A DNA stretch of 64,000 nt from Cryobacterium sp. M96. GTDB taxonomy: Bacteria > Actinomycetota > Actinomycetes > Actinomycetales > Microbacteriaceae. Below are positions 16,563 to 25,194 of this stretch, one piece after another. The stretch lies in NCBI RefSeq assembly GCF_002929845.1, contig NZ_PJJS01000047.1, forward strand, positions 1-64,000, given 5' to 3'. The notes under the pieces are model-generated. The model was not told where the DNA came from, did not search any database, and worked only from the letters and a program-made list of their open reading frames with translations. The translations under genes and the position numbers were made by a program. Position 1 is the first letter of the stretch; every line of letters begins with the position of its first letter.

Positions 16563-16826
16563 TCAGAGCACGTCCTGGTTGAACGCCGCGTCCACCTCGA
16601 GATCGATGTCCGGGCCGTTGTGCGGCTTGACGTTGAGAATTGCGAAGGGGATGCCCGGCGCGATCAGCAGGTAGGCGTCTTCAAAGCGCCCGCCGCCACT
16701 GTTCACCCGCAGCCAGTAGGGCTTCCCGGCCAGGAACGCGGTCTCAACCTCGGTCTGGATGGACTCCAATGACCGGCCGCCTAACGAGTACTCCGCGCCG
16801 CCGTAGACAATATCGACTCGGATCAC
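16563..16826 (-). CDS. Uncharacterised small protein
   Basis: An 87-residue protein beginning VIRVDIVYGGAEYSLGGRSLESIQTEV. I do not recognise a named family. It looks like a small mixed alpha/beta domain with a hydrophobic centre (YLLIAPGIPFAIL) and no membrane helix. The GTG at 16826 was chosen because GAAGGA lies 6 nt before it. It follows the DUF7882 gene by 29 bp on the same strand, suggesting one transcript. Confidence 0.7.
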   Translation of the reverse strand: MIRVDIVYGGAEYSLGGRSLESIQTEVETAFLAGKPYWLRVNSGGGRFEDAYLLIAPGIPFAILNVKPHNGPDIDLEVDAAFNQDVL

Positions 16827-16855
16827 GCTTCGTCCTTCACCAGTACTGTCGCGGG

Positions 16856-17152
16856 TCAATGTGGTTCCGGCACGAGCTGGAGGCCCCCGGAGGAATTGGC
16901 CGAAAGCATGAGGGCTTCGATCCATTCGCGGTTGAGGCTGGGGGAGCGCCCGCCGAAATACTTATAGGCCAGGGGTATCGCGGGATGCAGCCAGATCGTG
17001 CTGCGGCCGTCGCCGCCCTGGGGGTCGTCTCGCCACGTGAAATAGAAACACTCGCCGCGTCGCAACTTCGCCCCGATGACGACCTGGATATGGGCGAGGA
17101 CCCGGTCGTCGAAATCTGCTGTCAGAGACGAGTTGTACGTGAGCTTGCCCAT
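16856..17152 (-). CDS. DUF7882 family protein
   Basis: A 98-residue cytosolic protein of unknown function with the family pattern MGKLTYNSSL, FDDRVLAHIQVVIGAKLRRG, FTWRDD, STIWLHPAIPLAYKYFGG. Relatives are common and multi-copy in Microbacteriaceae and sometimes carry a misleading DNA-ligase label. A GGGGGAT ribosome site precedes the ATG. It lies between an uncharacterised small gene and a sigma-factor gene. Confidence 0.8.
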   Translation of the reverse strand: MGKLTYNSSLTADFDDRVLAHIQVVIGAKLRRGECFYFTWRDDPQGGDGRSTIWLHPAIPLAYKYFGGRSPSLNREWIEALMLSANSSGGLQLVPEPH

Positions 17153-17237
17153 ATATCCCCCGATAACAAAGTTCTAAGTGAGAATAGCGTGAAGTCGCCA
17201 GCACCGCTACGCTCCGTTCAGGGGGGACGGCCGAGGT

Positions 17238-18025
17238 TCAGTCCCGCAGGTACCGCTCGAGTCGGAGGACCTTCAGCAGGGCCAGTGCGCGCTTCTCGAT
17301 CTGGCGCACCCGCTCCCGGGTCACGCCCTGAACGACGGCGATCTGGTCCAGCGTTTGGGGCGCGCCCCCGTCGAGACCGAACCGGGACATCAGGATCGAC
17401 CGCTCCCGCGGCGGCAGGGCATTCATGTAGAAAACGATGTCCGAAGCCCGCATGGTGAGCACGGCGTGCTCCTCGGGCTGGGCCATGCCGCGGTGGACGG
17501 CTTGGCGGATCCAGCGGGTGGCGTGAGTGGAGCATTTGTAGCCGGTCATGAAGTCATATTTTTCGACGGCGCGGACGAGGCCGATGTTGCCGTCCCGCAC
17601 GAGGCCCATGATGGGCATTCCGCGTCCGGAGTAGTGCTTGGCGATGCTGTCCACCAGGCGCAGATTCGCTTCGATGAAGTGGTTCTTCGCGCGGCGGCCG
17701 TCATGGGCAATCCAGGCCAGCTCGCGGGCCAAGGACGGGTCGTCGACTCCGTGGAACAATTTTTCGACGGCGAACAGCCCGACCTCGATGCGCTGCGCGA
17801 GGGTCACCTCATCGATGGCGGTGAGCAGGGGCCCCTGCCGATGCGGCGCAGGTAGTCGCCGAAGGCATCCGTCGATGTGCTGTAGCGGGAGGGAGCGGTC
17901 GACGGAGCGGAGGTGAAATTCGCTGACGCTGACGCTGACGCCGGGGTCGGGGGCTGATTCGCGGCCGGTGGCGGTCGGGAGCTTGAGTGCTCCGGGGGCT
18001 GGGTCTCTTGCGTGGCCGTGCTCAT
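17238..18025 (-). pseudogene. Sigma-70 family RNA polymerase sigma factor with a frameshift
   Basis: The N-terminal part reads in one frame from the ATG at 18025 to TDAFGDYLRRIGR (region 1.2). The rest, from QGPLLTAIDEVTLAQRIE, reads in another frame to the stop at 17238. One extra C in the CCCC run at 17832-17835 (complementary G run on the coding strand side) would restore RRIGRGPLLTA. Region 2 (FIEANLRLVDSIAKHY, THATRWIRQAVHRGMA) and region 4 (PRERSILMSRFGL, TRERVRQIEKRAL) resemble primary sigma factors, but only about 20 residues separate them, so region 3 is nearly absent. The ATG overlaps the upstream stop as ATGA. It could be a real mutation, a recoding site or a sequencing error. Confidence 0.82.
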
Positions 18026-18294
18026 CGCAGTGCCGTTCCGCTGGGTGCCGGACGGAGGGCGAGACTGGCCGTGGCGCGGTCAAAGGATGAGAAGTACGCT
18101 CGCTCCCGGGGGCGGCCGAAATCCGTCACTTCGAAGGCGTCGTCCACGCGCTGGATGAAGCCGACCAAGGCGGCCGGATCGCCGTCCGCGATCATCCGGT
18201 CGCTGATGCGCCATTCCGTGGGGGAGAGTTCGTTGATCCCGATATTTCTCGCGGGTGGGGTGGGGATCGTTTTTCGTGTGCCATTGTCGGCCAT
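18022..18294 (-). CDS. Uncharacterised protein upstream of the sigma factor
   Basis: A 90-residue soluble protein, MADNGTRKTIPTPPARNIG at the start and a C-terminal half with ISDRMIADGDPAALVGFIQR and GRPRERAYFSSFDRA. No family recognised. ATG at 18294 chosen for GGAGG 5 nt upstream. Its stop overlaps the sigma-factor start by 4 bp, so the two are co-translated; it may be the sigma factor's regulatory partner, but nothing in the sequence proves that. Confidence 0.72.
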   Translation of the reverse strand: MADNGTRKTIPTPPARNIGINELSPTEWRISDRMIADGDPAALVGFIQRVDDAFEVTDFGRPRERAYFSSFDRATASLALRPAPSGTALR

Positions 18295-18323
18295 CACTGC
18301 CTCCGAGTATTTTTTAATAGCTC

Positions 18324-18352
18324 AGTACACAGGGTGGAAACGACGGCCTCAA
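18324..18352 (-). promoter_or_regulatory. Candidate promoter of the sigma-factor operon
   Basis: TTGAGG (18352-18347), 17 nt, TGTACT (18329-18324) on the minus strand, about 30 bp before the start of the 90-residue gene. Confidence 0.5.
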
Positions 18353-18439
18353 GGGGCTTGACTTTGCCGCTCAAACGGGGATGCCAACCAGCTTCCGAGA
18401 GGCCCATGGCCAGCCGCATTCCGGCGCCGCAGGCCCGCG

Positions 18440-18451
18440 TAGGCTGGGTGC
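18440..18451 (+). promoter_or_regulatory. Leaderless promoter of menB
   Basis: TAGGCT (18440-18445) with 6 nt to the ATG. Confidence 0.6.
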
Positions 18452-19363
18452 ATGATCGAACAGGTTTCCGAAATCTTCGACCCGACCCAGTGGCAGGAAG
18501 TCGCGGGCTTCGACCGCCTCACCGACGTCACGTACCACCACGACGTGACTGGGAGGATCGCCCGGGTGGCGTTCAACCGGCCCGAGGTGCGGAACGCGTT
18601 CCGCCCGCACACCGTCGACGAACTGCACGCCGCCCTCGAGGACGCTCGCGTCAACCCGCGCATCGGGGTGGTGCTCCTGACCGGCAACGGACCCAGCCCG
18701 AAGGACGGCGGTTGGGCGTTCTGCTCGGGCGGGGACCAACGCATCCGAGGCCGGGATGGCTACAAGTACGCCGAGGGAGAGACCGCGTCCGGGATCGACA
18801 CGGCACGCGGCGGCCGGCTGCACATCCTCGAGGTGCAGCGGCTGATCCGGTTCATGCCCAAGGTTGTCATCGCGGTCATCCCCGGCTGGGCGGCCGGCGG
18901 CGGGCACTCCCTGCATGTGGTCTGCGACCTCAGCATCGCCAGCGCCGAGCACGGCAAGTTCAAGCAGACGGACGCCGACGTCGGCTCCTTCGACGCCGGC
19001 TACGGCAGCGCCTACTTCGCCCGCCAGGTGGGGCAGAAGACCGCGAGGGAAGTGTTCTTCCTGGCCCGCGAGTACTCCGCGCAGCGCGCCTTCGAGATGG
19101 GGGCCGTGAACGCCGTGGTGCCGCACGGCGAACTCGAGGTGGAGGCGCTGGATTGGGCCCGCACGATCCTGACCAAGTCGCCCACCGCCATCCGGATGCT
19201 GAAATTCGCTTTCAACGCCGTGGACGACGGCCTGGTCGGCCAGCAGGTGTTCGCCGGGGAGGCCACCCGCCTGGCCTACGGCACCGACGAGGCGGTCGAG
19301 GGGCGTGACGCGTTCCTGGAGAAGCGCGACCCCGACTGGGGTCCCTACGACTGGCAGTTCTAG
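18452..19363 (+). CDS. menB: 1,4-Dihydroxy-2-naphthoyl-CoA synthase
   Basis: Crotonase-fold enzyme that closes the naphthoquinol ring from o-succinylbenzoyl-CoA. The 303-residue protein contains the oxyanion-hole segments WAFCSGGDQRIRG and GWAAGGGHSLHVVCDL and the family C-terminus (RDPDWGPYDWQF). Followed 6 bp later by menE. Confidence 0.96.
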   Translation: MIEQVSEIFDPTQWQEVAGFDRLTDVTYHHDVTGRIARVAFNRPEVRNAFRPHTVDELHAALEDARVNPRIGVVLLTGNGPSPKDGGWAFCSGGDQRIRGRDGYKYAEGETASGIDTARGGRLHILEVQRLIRFMPKVVIAVIPGWAAGGGHSLHVVCDLSIASAEHGKFKQTDADVGSFDAGYGSAYFARQVGQKTAREVFFLAREYSAQRAFEMGAVNAVVPHGELEVEALDWARTILTKSPTAIRMLKFAFNAVDDGLVGQQVFAGEATRLAYGTDEAVEGRDAFLEKRDPDWGPYDWQF

Positions 19364-19369
19364 GCGACC

Positions 19370-20548
19370 ATGTTCCGTCGGCTGAGGGTGGTGCCGGTCG
19401 GTGACCCGCTCGACCTGATGACCCCGTTGCGCCTCGCGCTGGCCGACACCGGCGACGCCGTGCTGCCGGTACCCGGCCGGCAGGAGGCCGCCGGGCGGCT
19501 GAGCCTGGTGCGCGTGCCCCGTCAGGTGGCCGTGGTGATCGAGACGTCCGGATCGACGGGTGTGCCCAAGCGCGTGATGCTCAGCACCGACGCCCTGCTG
19601 AGCAGCGCCGCCGCCTCCAGCGTGCGCCTCGGCGGCTCCGGTCAGTGGCTGCTGGCCCTGCCCGTGCACTACATCGCCGGGGTGCAGGTGCTCGTGCGCT
19701 CGATCGTGGCCGACACCGTCCCCGTCGTGCTGCCGAGCGGCCACTTCGACCCGGCCGTGTTCGCCGCCTCAGCCGGGCGCCTCACCGAGCCGCTGCGGTT
19801 CACCGCCCTGGTTCCGGTGCAGCTGGCCCGGCTGGTCGCCGCGGCCGCAGACGACCCTCATCTGCTGGCCGCGCTACGCCGCTTCGACGGCATTCTGGTC
19901 GGCGGCCAGGCGCTGCCGTCGCTGCTCGCCGAGCGGGCCGTCGACCTCGACCTGCACGTGTTCGCCACCTACGGCTCGTCGGAAACTTCCGGCGGTTGTG
20001 TCTACAACGGCACCCCGATCGGCAACTCCGAGGTGCGCGTGGTCGATGGGCAGCTGGAGATCGCGGGCTCCGTGCTCGCCGAGGGGTACCTCGGTGACCC
20101 CCCGCGCACCAGCGACCGCTTCCTCGAGGTGCACGGGGGACGCTGGTACCGCACGGGTGACCTGGGCGAGGTGGATGCCGCGACGGGCCTCGTGCGCGTG
20201 CTCGGGCGAGCCGACAACGTGATCATCTCCGGCGGCGAGAAGGTGTCGCTCGACGCGGTCGAGCGGGTCGTCCGGTCGCTGCCGGGCTTCGGCGAGGCCG
20301 TGGCGGTGGGGCGGCCCGACGTCACGTGGGGCCAGGTCCCGGTGCTGGTCGTGCCGGCGGAACCCGGTGCGGAACCCGGTGCGGCCGGCCTCCCCGAGGA
20401 CTCCCTCGAGAGAATCGGGGAAGCCGTGGCATCCGTGCTGGGCAAGGCGGCCAGGCCCGCGTGCCTCGTGCGGGTCGCGTCGATCCCGCAGCTTTCCACC
20501 GGCAAACCCGACCGTCTTGCCCTGGGCCGGATGATCGCCGATCTCTGA
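19370..20548 (+). CDS. menE: o-Succinylbenzoate--CoA ligase (AMP-binding)
   Basis: Activates o-succinylbenzoate to its CoA thioester. At 392 residues it is a compact ANL enzyme. It has the P-loop IETSGSTGVPKRVML (about 59-73), the A5 motif FATYGSSETSG, the hinge YRTGDLG and IISGGEKVSLDAVE. The position directly after menB supports the role. A short tandem run of ACCGAGCC follows the stop. Confidence 0.93.
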   Translation: MFRRLRVVPVGDPLDLMTPLRLALADTGDAVLPVPGRQEAAGRLSLVRVPRQVAVVIETSGSTGVPKRVMLSTDALLSSAAASSVRLGGSGQWLLALPVHYIAGVQVLVRSIVADTVPVVLPSGHFDPAVFAASAGRLTEPLRFTALVPVQLARLVAAAADDPHLLAALRRFDGILVGGQALPSLLAERAVDLDLHVFATYGSSETSGGCVYNGTPIGNSEVRVVDGQLEIAGSVLAEGYLGDPPRTSDRFLEVHGGRWYRTGDLGEVDAATGLVRVLGRADNVIISGGEKVSLDAVERVVRSLPGFGEAVAVGRPDVTWGQVPVLVVPAEPGAEPGAAGLPEDSLERIGEAVASVLGKAARPACLVRVASIPQLSTGKPDRLALGRMIADL

Positions 20549-20584
20549 GCTGCCGAGCTACCGAGCCACCGAGCCACCGGCACG

Positions 20585-20596
20585 TACTATGAAGGC
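20585..20596 (+). promoter_or_regulatory. Leaderless promoter of menA
   Basis: TACTAT (20585-20590) with 6 nt to the GTG. Confidence 0.55.
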
Positions 20597-21619
20597 GTGG
20601 CACACGGAGCGCGGCCGGTCAGGCCCTCACAACAGCGATTGAATCCCTCGGCAGCGACCTCTTCGGCGGCCCGGAACGGGAGGTCGGGCAACCCGGCCCG
20701 GCGGAACGCCCCCGCCGGCCGCGGCCCGGCGCGAATCGGACCGGCCACGGCAGGAGACTGGGTCTCCGGAGCACGCCTGCGCACCCTCCCGCTGGCTATC
20801 GCACCGGTGGCCCTCGGCACCGGTGCGGCGATCGTCGTGAGCGGCCCCGGCGTCTTTCATCCGGTACGAGCGGTGCTCGCCCTGATCGTGGCCCTGTGCC
20901 TGCAGATCGGCGTGAACTACGCCAACGACTATTCCGACGGTATCCGCGGCACTGACGCCAACCGGATCGGCCCGGCCCGGCTGACCGGCGGCGGAGCCGC
21001 CCAGCCCCGTGCCGTACTCACGGTGGCCCTTGCATTCTTCGCGCTCGCCGCGCTCGCCGGCCTGACCCTGGTGGTGCTGACCGGTCAGTGGTGGCTGCTG
21101 CTGGTGGGTGTCCTCGCCATCATTGCGGCCTGGTTCTACACCGGCGGACGCAAACCGTATGGCTACTTCGGTCTCGGCGAGGTCTTCGTCTTCGTGTTCT
21201 TCGGCCTTGTGGCCACCGTCGGTACCACGTATGTGCAGGTCGGCACCGTGAACACCGAAAGCTGGCTGAGCGGTGTCGGGATCGGCCTGATCGCCATGGC
21301 CGTGCTGATGGTCAACAACCTGCGCGACCTGGAGCCGGACCGGGCATCCGGCAAACGCACCCTCGCGGTGCTGATCGGGAGCATGGCGTCGCGCGTCGTG
21401 TTCTGCCTGTTCCTGCTGCTGGCGTTCGCGATCGTCGCCTTCTTCGCGGTCTTCTACCCGCTGGCCTGGCTGACGTTTTTCGTGCTGCTGCTGGCGGTGC
21501 CGGCCGGGTTGATCACGGTGACGGCGACGACCTCGACCGAACTGGTGCTGGCCCTCAAGCTGACCAGCGTCTCGGCGTTGGCCTACGGGCTGCTACTGGC
21601 TCTCGCGTTCGCGCTGTAG
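20597..21619 (+). CDS. menA: 1,4-Dihydroxy-2-naphthoate polyprenyltransferase
   Basis: UbiA-family membrane enzyme that attaches the polyprenyl tail to DHNA. The 340-residue protein has the first Asp-rich motif NYANDYSDGIRGTD and the second NNLRDLEPDRASGKRT, with about eight helices. The first 55 residues are basic, disordered and unlike the family core; the GTG at 20597 is supported by the leaderless hexamer. The last 27 bp overlap the convergent DUF4229 gene. Confidence 0.94.
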   Translation: MAHGARPVRPSQQRLNPSAATSSAARNGRSGNPARRNAPAGRGPARIGPATAGDWVSGARLRTLPLAIAPVALGTGAAIVVSGPGVFHPVRAVLALIVALCLQIGVNYANDYSDGIRGTDANRIGPARLTGGGAAQPRAVLTVALAFFALAALAGLTLVVLTGQWWLLLVGVLAIIAAWFYTGGRKPYGYFGLGEVFVFVFFGLVATVGTTYVQVGTVNTESWLSGVGIGLIAMAVLMVNNLRDLEPDRASGKRTLAVLIGSMASRVVFCLFLLLAFAIVAFFAVFYPLAWLTFFVLLLAVPAGLITVTATTSTELVLALKLTSVSALAYGLLLALAFAL

Positions 21620-21904
21620 GTCGGCATCGGCCGCCCGCGCATCGGCCCGGTCGAGGGCAGCATCCTCGGACACGGCGTCGGGGTGCGCCGACTCCGTATC
21701 GGGGTGCCGCGCCTGGTAGAGGCCCAGCGCGACCTTCTCGCGAGGCTTCCGCAAGAAGATGAAGGAGAGCGAGGCTCCGATCACAGCGGCGGCGATCGCG
21801 GCAAGCCACCACTCGATCCGGAGGAAGAGCATCACGGCGAGCGGAACGGCGAACAGGAGCACGCGGAAGACCGAATAGGACACCCAGGCGGGAACAACAT
21901 TCAT
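21593..21904 (-). CDS. DUF4229 domain membrane protein
   Basis: A 103-residue protein with two hydrophobic helices (about 5-26 and 29-49) and a charged tail, matching the DUF4229 layout (VPAWVSYSVFRVLLFAVPL, FLRKPREKVALGLYQAR). Function unknown. The ATG at 21904 is set by TAAACT 6 nt upstream rather than the GTG at 21910. It is commonly found beside menA in actinobacteria. Confidence 0.85.
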   Translation of the reverse strand: MNVVPAWVSYSVFRVLLFAVPLAVMLFLRIEWWLAAIAAAVIGASLSFIFLRKPREKVALGLYQARHPDTESAHPDAVSEDAALDRADARAADADLQRERESQ

Positions 21905-21916
21905 GGCCACAGTTTA
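21905..21916 (-). promoter_or_regulatory. Leaderless promoter of the DUF4229 gene
   Basis: TAAACT (21916-21911) with 6 nt to the ATG. Confidence 0.55.
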
Positions 21917-21963
21917 GATCGCCGGGCTGTGCGCTCACTCACCGATCTCACGGGTGGGAGCCA

Positions 21964-21975
21964 TACACTGTGGGA
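21964..21975 (+). promoter_or_regulatory. Leaderless promoter of the PLDc_N gene
   Basis: TACACT (21964-21969) with 6 nt to the ATG at 21976. Confidence 0.55.
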
Positions 21976-22461
21976 ATGGTTCGCCTGTGGTTCGCTCTTG
22001 GAGTCGTCGTCGTCGTCCTCACCGTCTACGCGCTGGTGGATTGCGCGCTCCTGCAACGATCCCGGGTTCGCGGGCTACCACGCTGGGTGTGGATGTTCGT
22101 GATCGTGCTCATTCCCGTGATCGGGCCGGTACTGTGGCTGCTGATCGGCCGCGGCCGTGCCAGCACGGGCAAGATCGTGCGATCGTTCGCCCCCGACGAC
22201 GACATCGACTTCCTCAAGGGTCTGGACCGGGCCACGTCCGACCAGGAACGACTCCGTGCCCTCGAGCAGGAGCTTGCCGACTTCGACGCTCCGGATCCCC
22301 GGGACCTCGGTGCGGCAGGAACCACCGACACGACAGGAACCTCCGGCACGACCGGTCAGGGCGGTAAGGGCAGTCAGGCCGGCCAGAACGGCCAAGCCGG
22401 GTTCGATCCGAAAAAATCCGAGCCGGGCGAAGGCGACCTGCCTGGCCGGCGGGATGCCTGA
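21976..22461 (+). CDS. PLDc_N domain membrane protein
   Basis: A 161-residue protein with two N-terminal helices (WFALGVVVVVLTVYALVDC and WVWMFVIVLIPVIGPVLWLLIGRGR), the cardiolipin-synthase N-terminal (PLDc_N) arrangement, but no catalytic HKD domain. The tail from about residue 110 is low-complexity Gly/Thr/Gln. A GTG at 21970 is an alternative start. The end overlaps menD by 8 bp, so it may be co-expressed with the menaquinone genes. Confidence 0.82.
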   Translation: MVRLWFALGVVVVVLTVYALVDCALLQRSRVRGLPRWVWMFVIVLIPVIGPVLWLLIGRGRASTGKIVRSFAPDDDIDFLKGLDRATSDQERLRALEQELADFDAPDPRDLGAAGTTDTTGTSGTTGQGGKGSQAGQNGQAGFDPKKSEPGEGDLPGRRDA

Positions 22462-24190
22462 CATCGCGTCGAGCGGTAGCCCGGCCACAGACTTCAGCTT
22501 CTCTCTCCTGGGTGAATTCGTGCGTCTGGGCGTGCGCGACCTGGTTCTCAGCCCGGGCGCCCGGTCGCAGGCCCTTGCTTTGGCCGCCGCCGAACTGGAG
22601 CGGATCGGGCTGATCCGGCTGCACGTGCGCCTCGACGAGCGCGGCGCGGGCTTCCTCGCCCTCGGCCTAGCCGTCGAGGCCGGCCGGCCGGCGCTGGTCG
22701 TCTGCACCTCGGGCACGGCCGTGGCGAACCTCCACCCCGCGGTGCTCGAGGCGCACCACTCGGGGGTGCCCATGATCCTGCTGACGGCCGACCGGCCGAG
22801 CGAGCTGCGCGGCATCCGTTCGAACCAGACCACCGTGCAGCCCGGTCTATTCGGTGTGGCGACGCGCCTGTGCGTGGATGCGCCCGCACCGGAGGGTGCG
22901 GCCGGCGAGCACGCCGACGCCATTGCCCTGGCTCGACGGGCGACGGATGCCGCCACCGGCGCCACCTCGCTCGATCCGGGCCCGGTGCAGCTCAACCTGG
23001 CGTTCCGGGAGCCGCTGTCGGCGCCGGTGGCGCTGACTCCCGAAGCGATCTCCGGCCCGGTCGGACTCGCCGAGTCGGCCGCGGTGCTCGCCGCGCCCGT
23101 CGTGGACGCTTCCCCGACCGAACCGGTCTTCCCGGTCACGGGCGGACCGCGTACCGTGGTCATCGCCGGCACGGGCGCCGGCCCCGAGGCCGAGGAATTC
23201 GCGCGTACCGGCGGCTGGCCGCTGCTGGCCGAGGTGTGCAGCGGCGCCCGGTTCGGCCCGAACCTCGTCTCCGCCTACCGCGAGTTGCTGCTGGCCTCCG
23301 ACCTCGGCGGGCGGGTCGAGCGCGCTGTCGTGTTCGGTCACCCGACGCTCAGCCGTGAGGTGCCGGCCATGATCGTCCGCGAGGGTGTGGAGACCATTGT
23401 GGTGGCTCCCACCGGCACCGAATGGTTCAACCCCGGACACCGGGTGCGCGTATTCGCCCGCGCCGCCACCCCAGACGCCGTGGCCATCGCAGCGGCCGGC
23501 AGCCCCGAGGGGCGGGAATGGCTGGGCCGCTGGGTGATGTCCAGCCGGCACCTGTTGGCCGCGGGAGCCGCCCGCGAATCGATCCCGATCGGTGATCGCG
23601 GAATCACCCGCGAAGAGCTGGCCGCCATGCGCGCGCCGGTCACCCGGCCCATGCTCGTGGACGCCGTCTGGCGCGCCTCCTGGCCGCACGACCGTCTCGT
23701 TTTCGGTGCCTCCCGGTTGGTGCGGGTGGCCGACCGCCGCGTTCCCGGCAAGAAGATCTCCGTGCACTCCAACCGCGGCCTGGCCGGCATCGACGGCACG
23801 GTCGCCACGGCCGTCGGCATCGCCCTGGCCAGCCAGACCGGTCCGACGCCGCAGTCCACCGGGGTCACCCGCCTGGTGGTCGGCGACCTCACCCTGCTGC
23901 ACGATGTCGGGTCGCTCTTGCTCACCCCGGGGGAGGCGCTGCCGCGGCTCCAGATCATCGTCGGCAACGACGGCGGCGGCACCATTTTCGACGGTCTGGA
24001 GGTGGCGGCATCCGCCCGCGCCGACGCGATCAACCGGGTTCTCTTCACCCCGCAGCAGGCCGACGTCGCCAACCTCGCCGCCGCCTACGGCTGGTCATAC
24101 GGTCTGGCGGCCACCCGGAGCGACCTCGAGCGCGCGCTGACCGCGCCGCACGCGGGGCCGAGCATCCTCGAGGTTCCGCTGGTTCGCTAG
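22454..24190 (+). CDS. menD: 2-Succinyl-5-enolpyruvyl-6-hydroxy-3-cyclohexene-1-carboxylate synthase
   Basis: Thiamine-diphosphate enzyme that joins isochorismate and 2-oxoglutarate. The 578-residue protein has the N-terminal PYR domain with SPGARSQALALAAA and the RLDERGAGFLALG segment containing the catalytic-type Glu, and a C-terminal PP domain with HSNRGLAGIDGTVATAVG and VVGDLTLLHDVGSL. The ATG at 22454 is where family similarity begins. Confidence 0.96.
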   Translation: MPDIASSGSPATDFSFSLLGEFVRLGVRDLVLSPGARSQALALAAAELERIGLIRLHVRLDERGAGFLALGLAVEAGRPALVVCTSGTAVANLHPAVLEAHHSGVPMILLTADRPSELRGIRSNQTTVQPGLFGVATRLCVDAPAPEGAAGEHADAIALARRATDAATGATSLDPGPVQLNLAFREPLSAPVALTPEAISGPVGLAESAAVLAAPVVDASPTEPVFPVTGGPRTVVIAGTGAGPEAEEFARTGGWPLLAEVCSGARFGPNLVSAYRELLLASDLGGRVERAVVFGHPTLSREVPAMIVREGVETIVVAPTGTEWFNPGHRVRVFARAATPDAVAIAAAGSPEGREWLGRWVMSSRHLLAAGAARESIPIGDRGITREELAAMRAPVTRPMLVDAVWRASWPHDRLVFGASRLVRVADRRVPGKKISVHSNRGLAGIDGTVATAVGIALASQTGPTPQSTGVTRLVVGDLTLLHDVGSLLLTPGEALPRLQIIVGNDGGGTIFDGLEVAASARADAINRVLFTPQQADVANLAAAYGWSYGLAATRSDLERALTAPHAGPSILEVPLVR

Positions 24191-24239
24191 GTTTGCCGGG
24201 GCGTCTGCGGGACACTGATCCTGTAACGAAGGGTGCACC

Positions 24240-25106
24240 GTGGCTGGACGTAGCGAGCAGGAATTCTGGGCCGGGGAACCGGGGGCGTTGCTGCGGGTGA
24301 CGCCGGGGTTCCGGCTCGCGGGCGTGGACCCCGCCTCGACGCCCGGCTTCGACGGGGTGGAGAAGGACAGCGCGGATGAAGCGCTGGCCTCCGGGGCCGG
24401 CGTGCTGTCGGACCTGCAGGAGATGCTCTTCGCGAACAGCCGGTCCGGCGACCCGCGCCGCGTGCTCCTCGTGCTGCAGGCCATGGACACGGCCGGCAAA
24501 GGCGGCATCGTGCGCCACGTCGTCGGCGCTGTCGACCCCCAGGGCATCCGTCTGTACGCGTTCAAGGCGCCCACGGAGGTGGAACGGTCCCACGACTTCC
24601 TCTGGCGGGTGCGCAAACGGCTGCCCGACGCCGGCTTGATCGGGGTCTTCGACCGTTCACACTATGAGGATGTGCTGGTCGGCCGCGTACGCGCGCTGGC
24701 CCCGGCGGCGGAGATCGAGGAGCGCTACGGCCTGATCACCCGGTTCGAGCAGGAACTCGTCGACGCCGGCACGACGATCGTCAAGGTCATGTTGCACATC
24801 GGCTCCGACGACCAGAAGGAGCGCCTGGCCGAGCGGCTGGAACGCGCGGACAAGCACTGGAAGTACAACCCGGGCGACATCGAGGAACGCATGCAATGGG
24901 CCGCCTACCAGGAGGCGTACCAGCTCGCCCTCGAACGCACGTCGACCGTTGCCGCGCCCTGGTTCGTAGTTCCGGCCGAGAAGAAGTGGTACGCCCGCCT
25001 GGCCGTGCAGCACCTGTTGATCGACGCCCTGCAGCGTCTCGACCTGACCTGGCCGTCCGCGACCTTCGACGTCGAGGTCGAGAAGGCCCGCCTCGCCGCG
25101 ACCTGA
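24240..25106 (+). CDS. ppk2: Polyphosphate kinase 2 family protein
   Basis: Transfers phosphate between polyphosphate and nucleotides. The 288-residue protein holds the P-loop-like VLQAMDTAGKGGIVRHVV, the lid region FDRSHYEDVLVGRVRAL (Walker B type Asp) and the WKYNPGD segment of one-domain PPK2 enzymes. Whether it makes ADP or ATP cannot be decided by eye. GTG start with GAAGGG before it. It is convergent with menF. Confidence 0.93.
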   Translation: MAGRSEQEFWAGEPGALLRVTPGFRLAGVDPASTPGFDGVEKDSADEALASGAGVLSDLQEMLFANSRSGDPRRVLLVLQAMDTAGKGGIVRHVVGAVDPQGIRLYAFKAPTEVERSHDFLWRVRKRLPDAGLIGVFDRSHYEDVLVGRVRALAPAAEIEERYGLITRFEQELVDAGTTIVKVMLHIGSDDQKERLAERLERADKHWKYNPGDIEERMQWAAYQEAYQLALERTSTVAAPWFVVPAEKKWYARLAVQHLLIDALQRLDLTWPSATFDVEVEKARLAAT

Positions 25107-25122
25107 GTGTGTTCGTTCGGTC

Positions 25123-25150
25123 GAGAGTGGCCCGCGGAGCGGGCACTCTC
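25123..25150. terminator. Stem-loop between convergent ppk2 and menF
   Basis: GAGAGTGGCCCGC pairs with GCGGGCACTCTC (one bulged G) around a GGA loop. There is no T run, but the position between convergent ends fits termination or transcript-end protection. Confidence 0.5.
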
Positions 25151-25194
25151 GCCCGGAGCGGGGATCCTCGCTGCGCGGAGTCTGCGGAGGCTTC

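Noticed and set aside
17828-17835. Programmed ribosomal frameshift in the sigma factor
   Set aside because: The run GGGGCCCC lacks a clear slippery heptamer with a downstream structure; a plain mutation or sequencing error is simpler.
22157-22453. A longer N-terminus for menD
   Set aside because: The extra 99 codons lie within the PLDc_N gene in another frame and do not resemble MenD; the ATG at 22454 fits the family.
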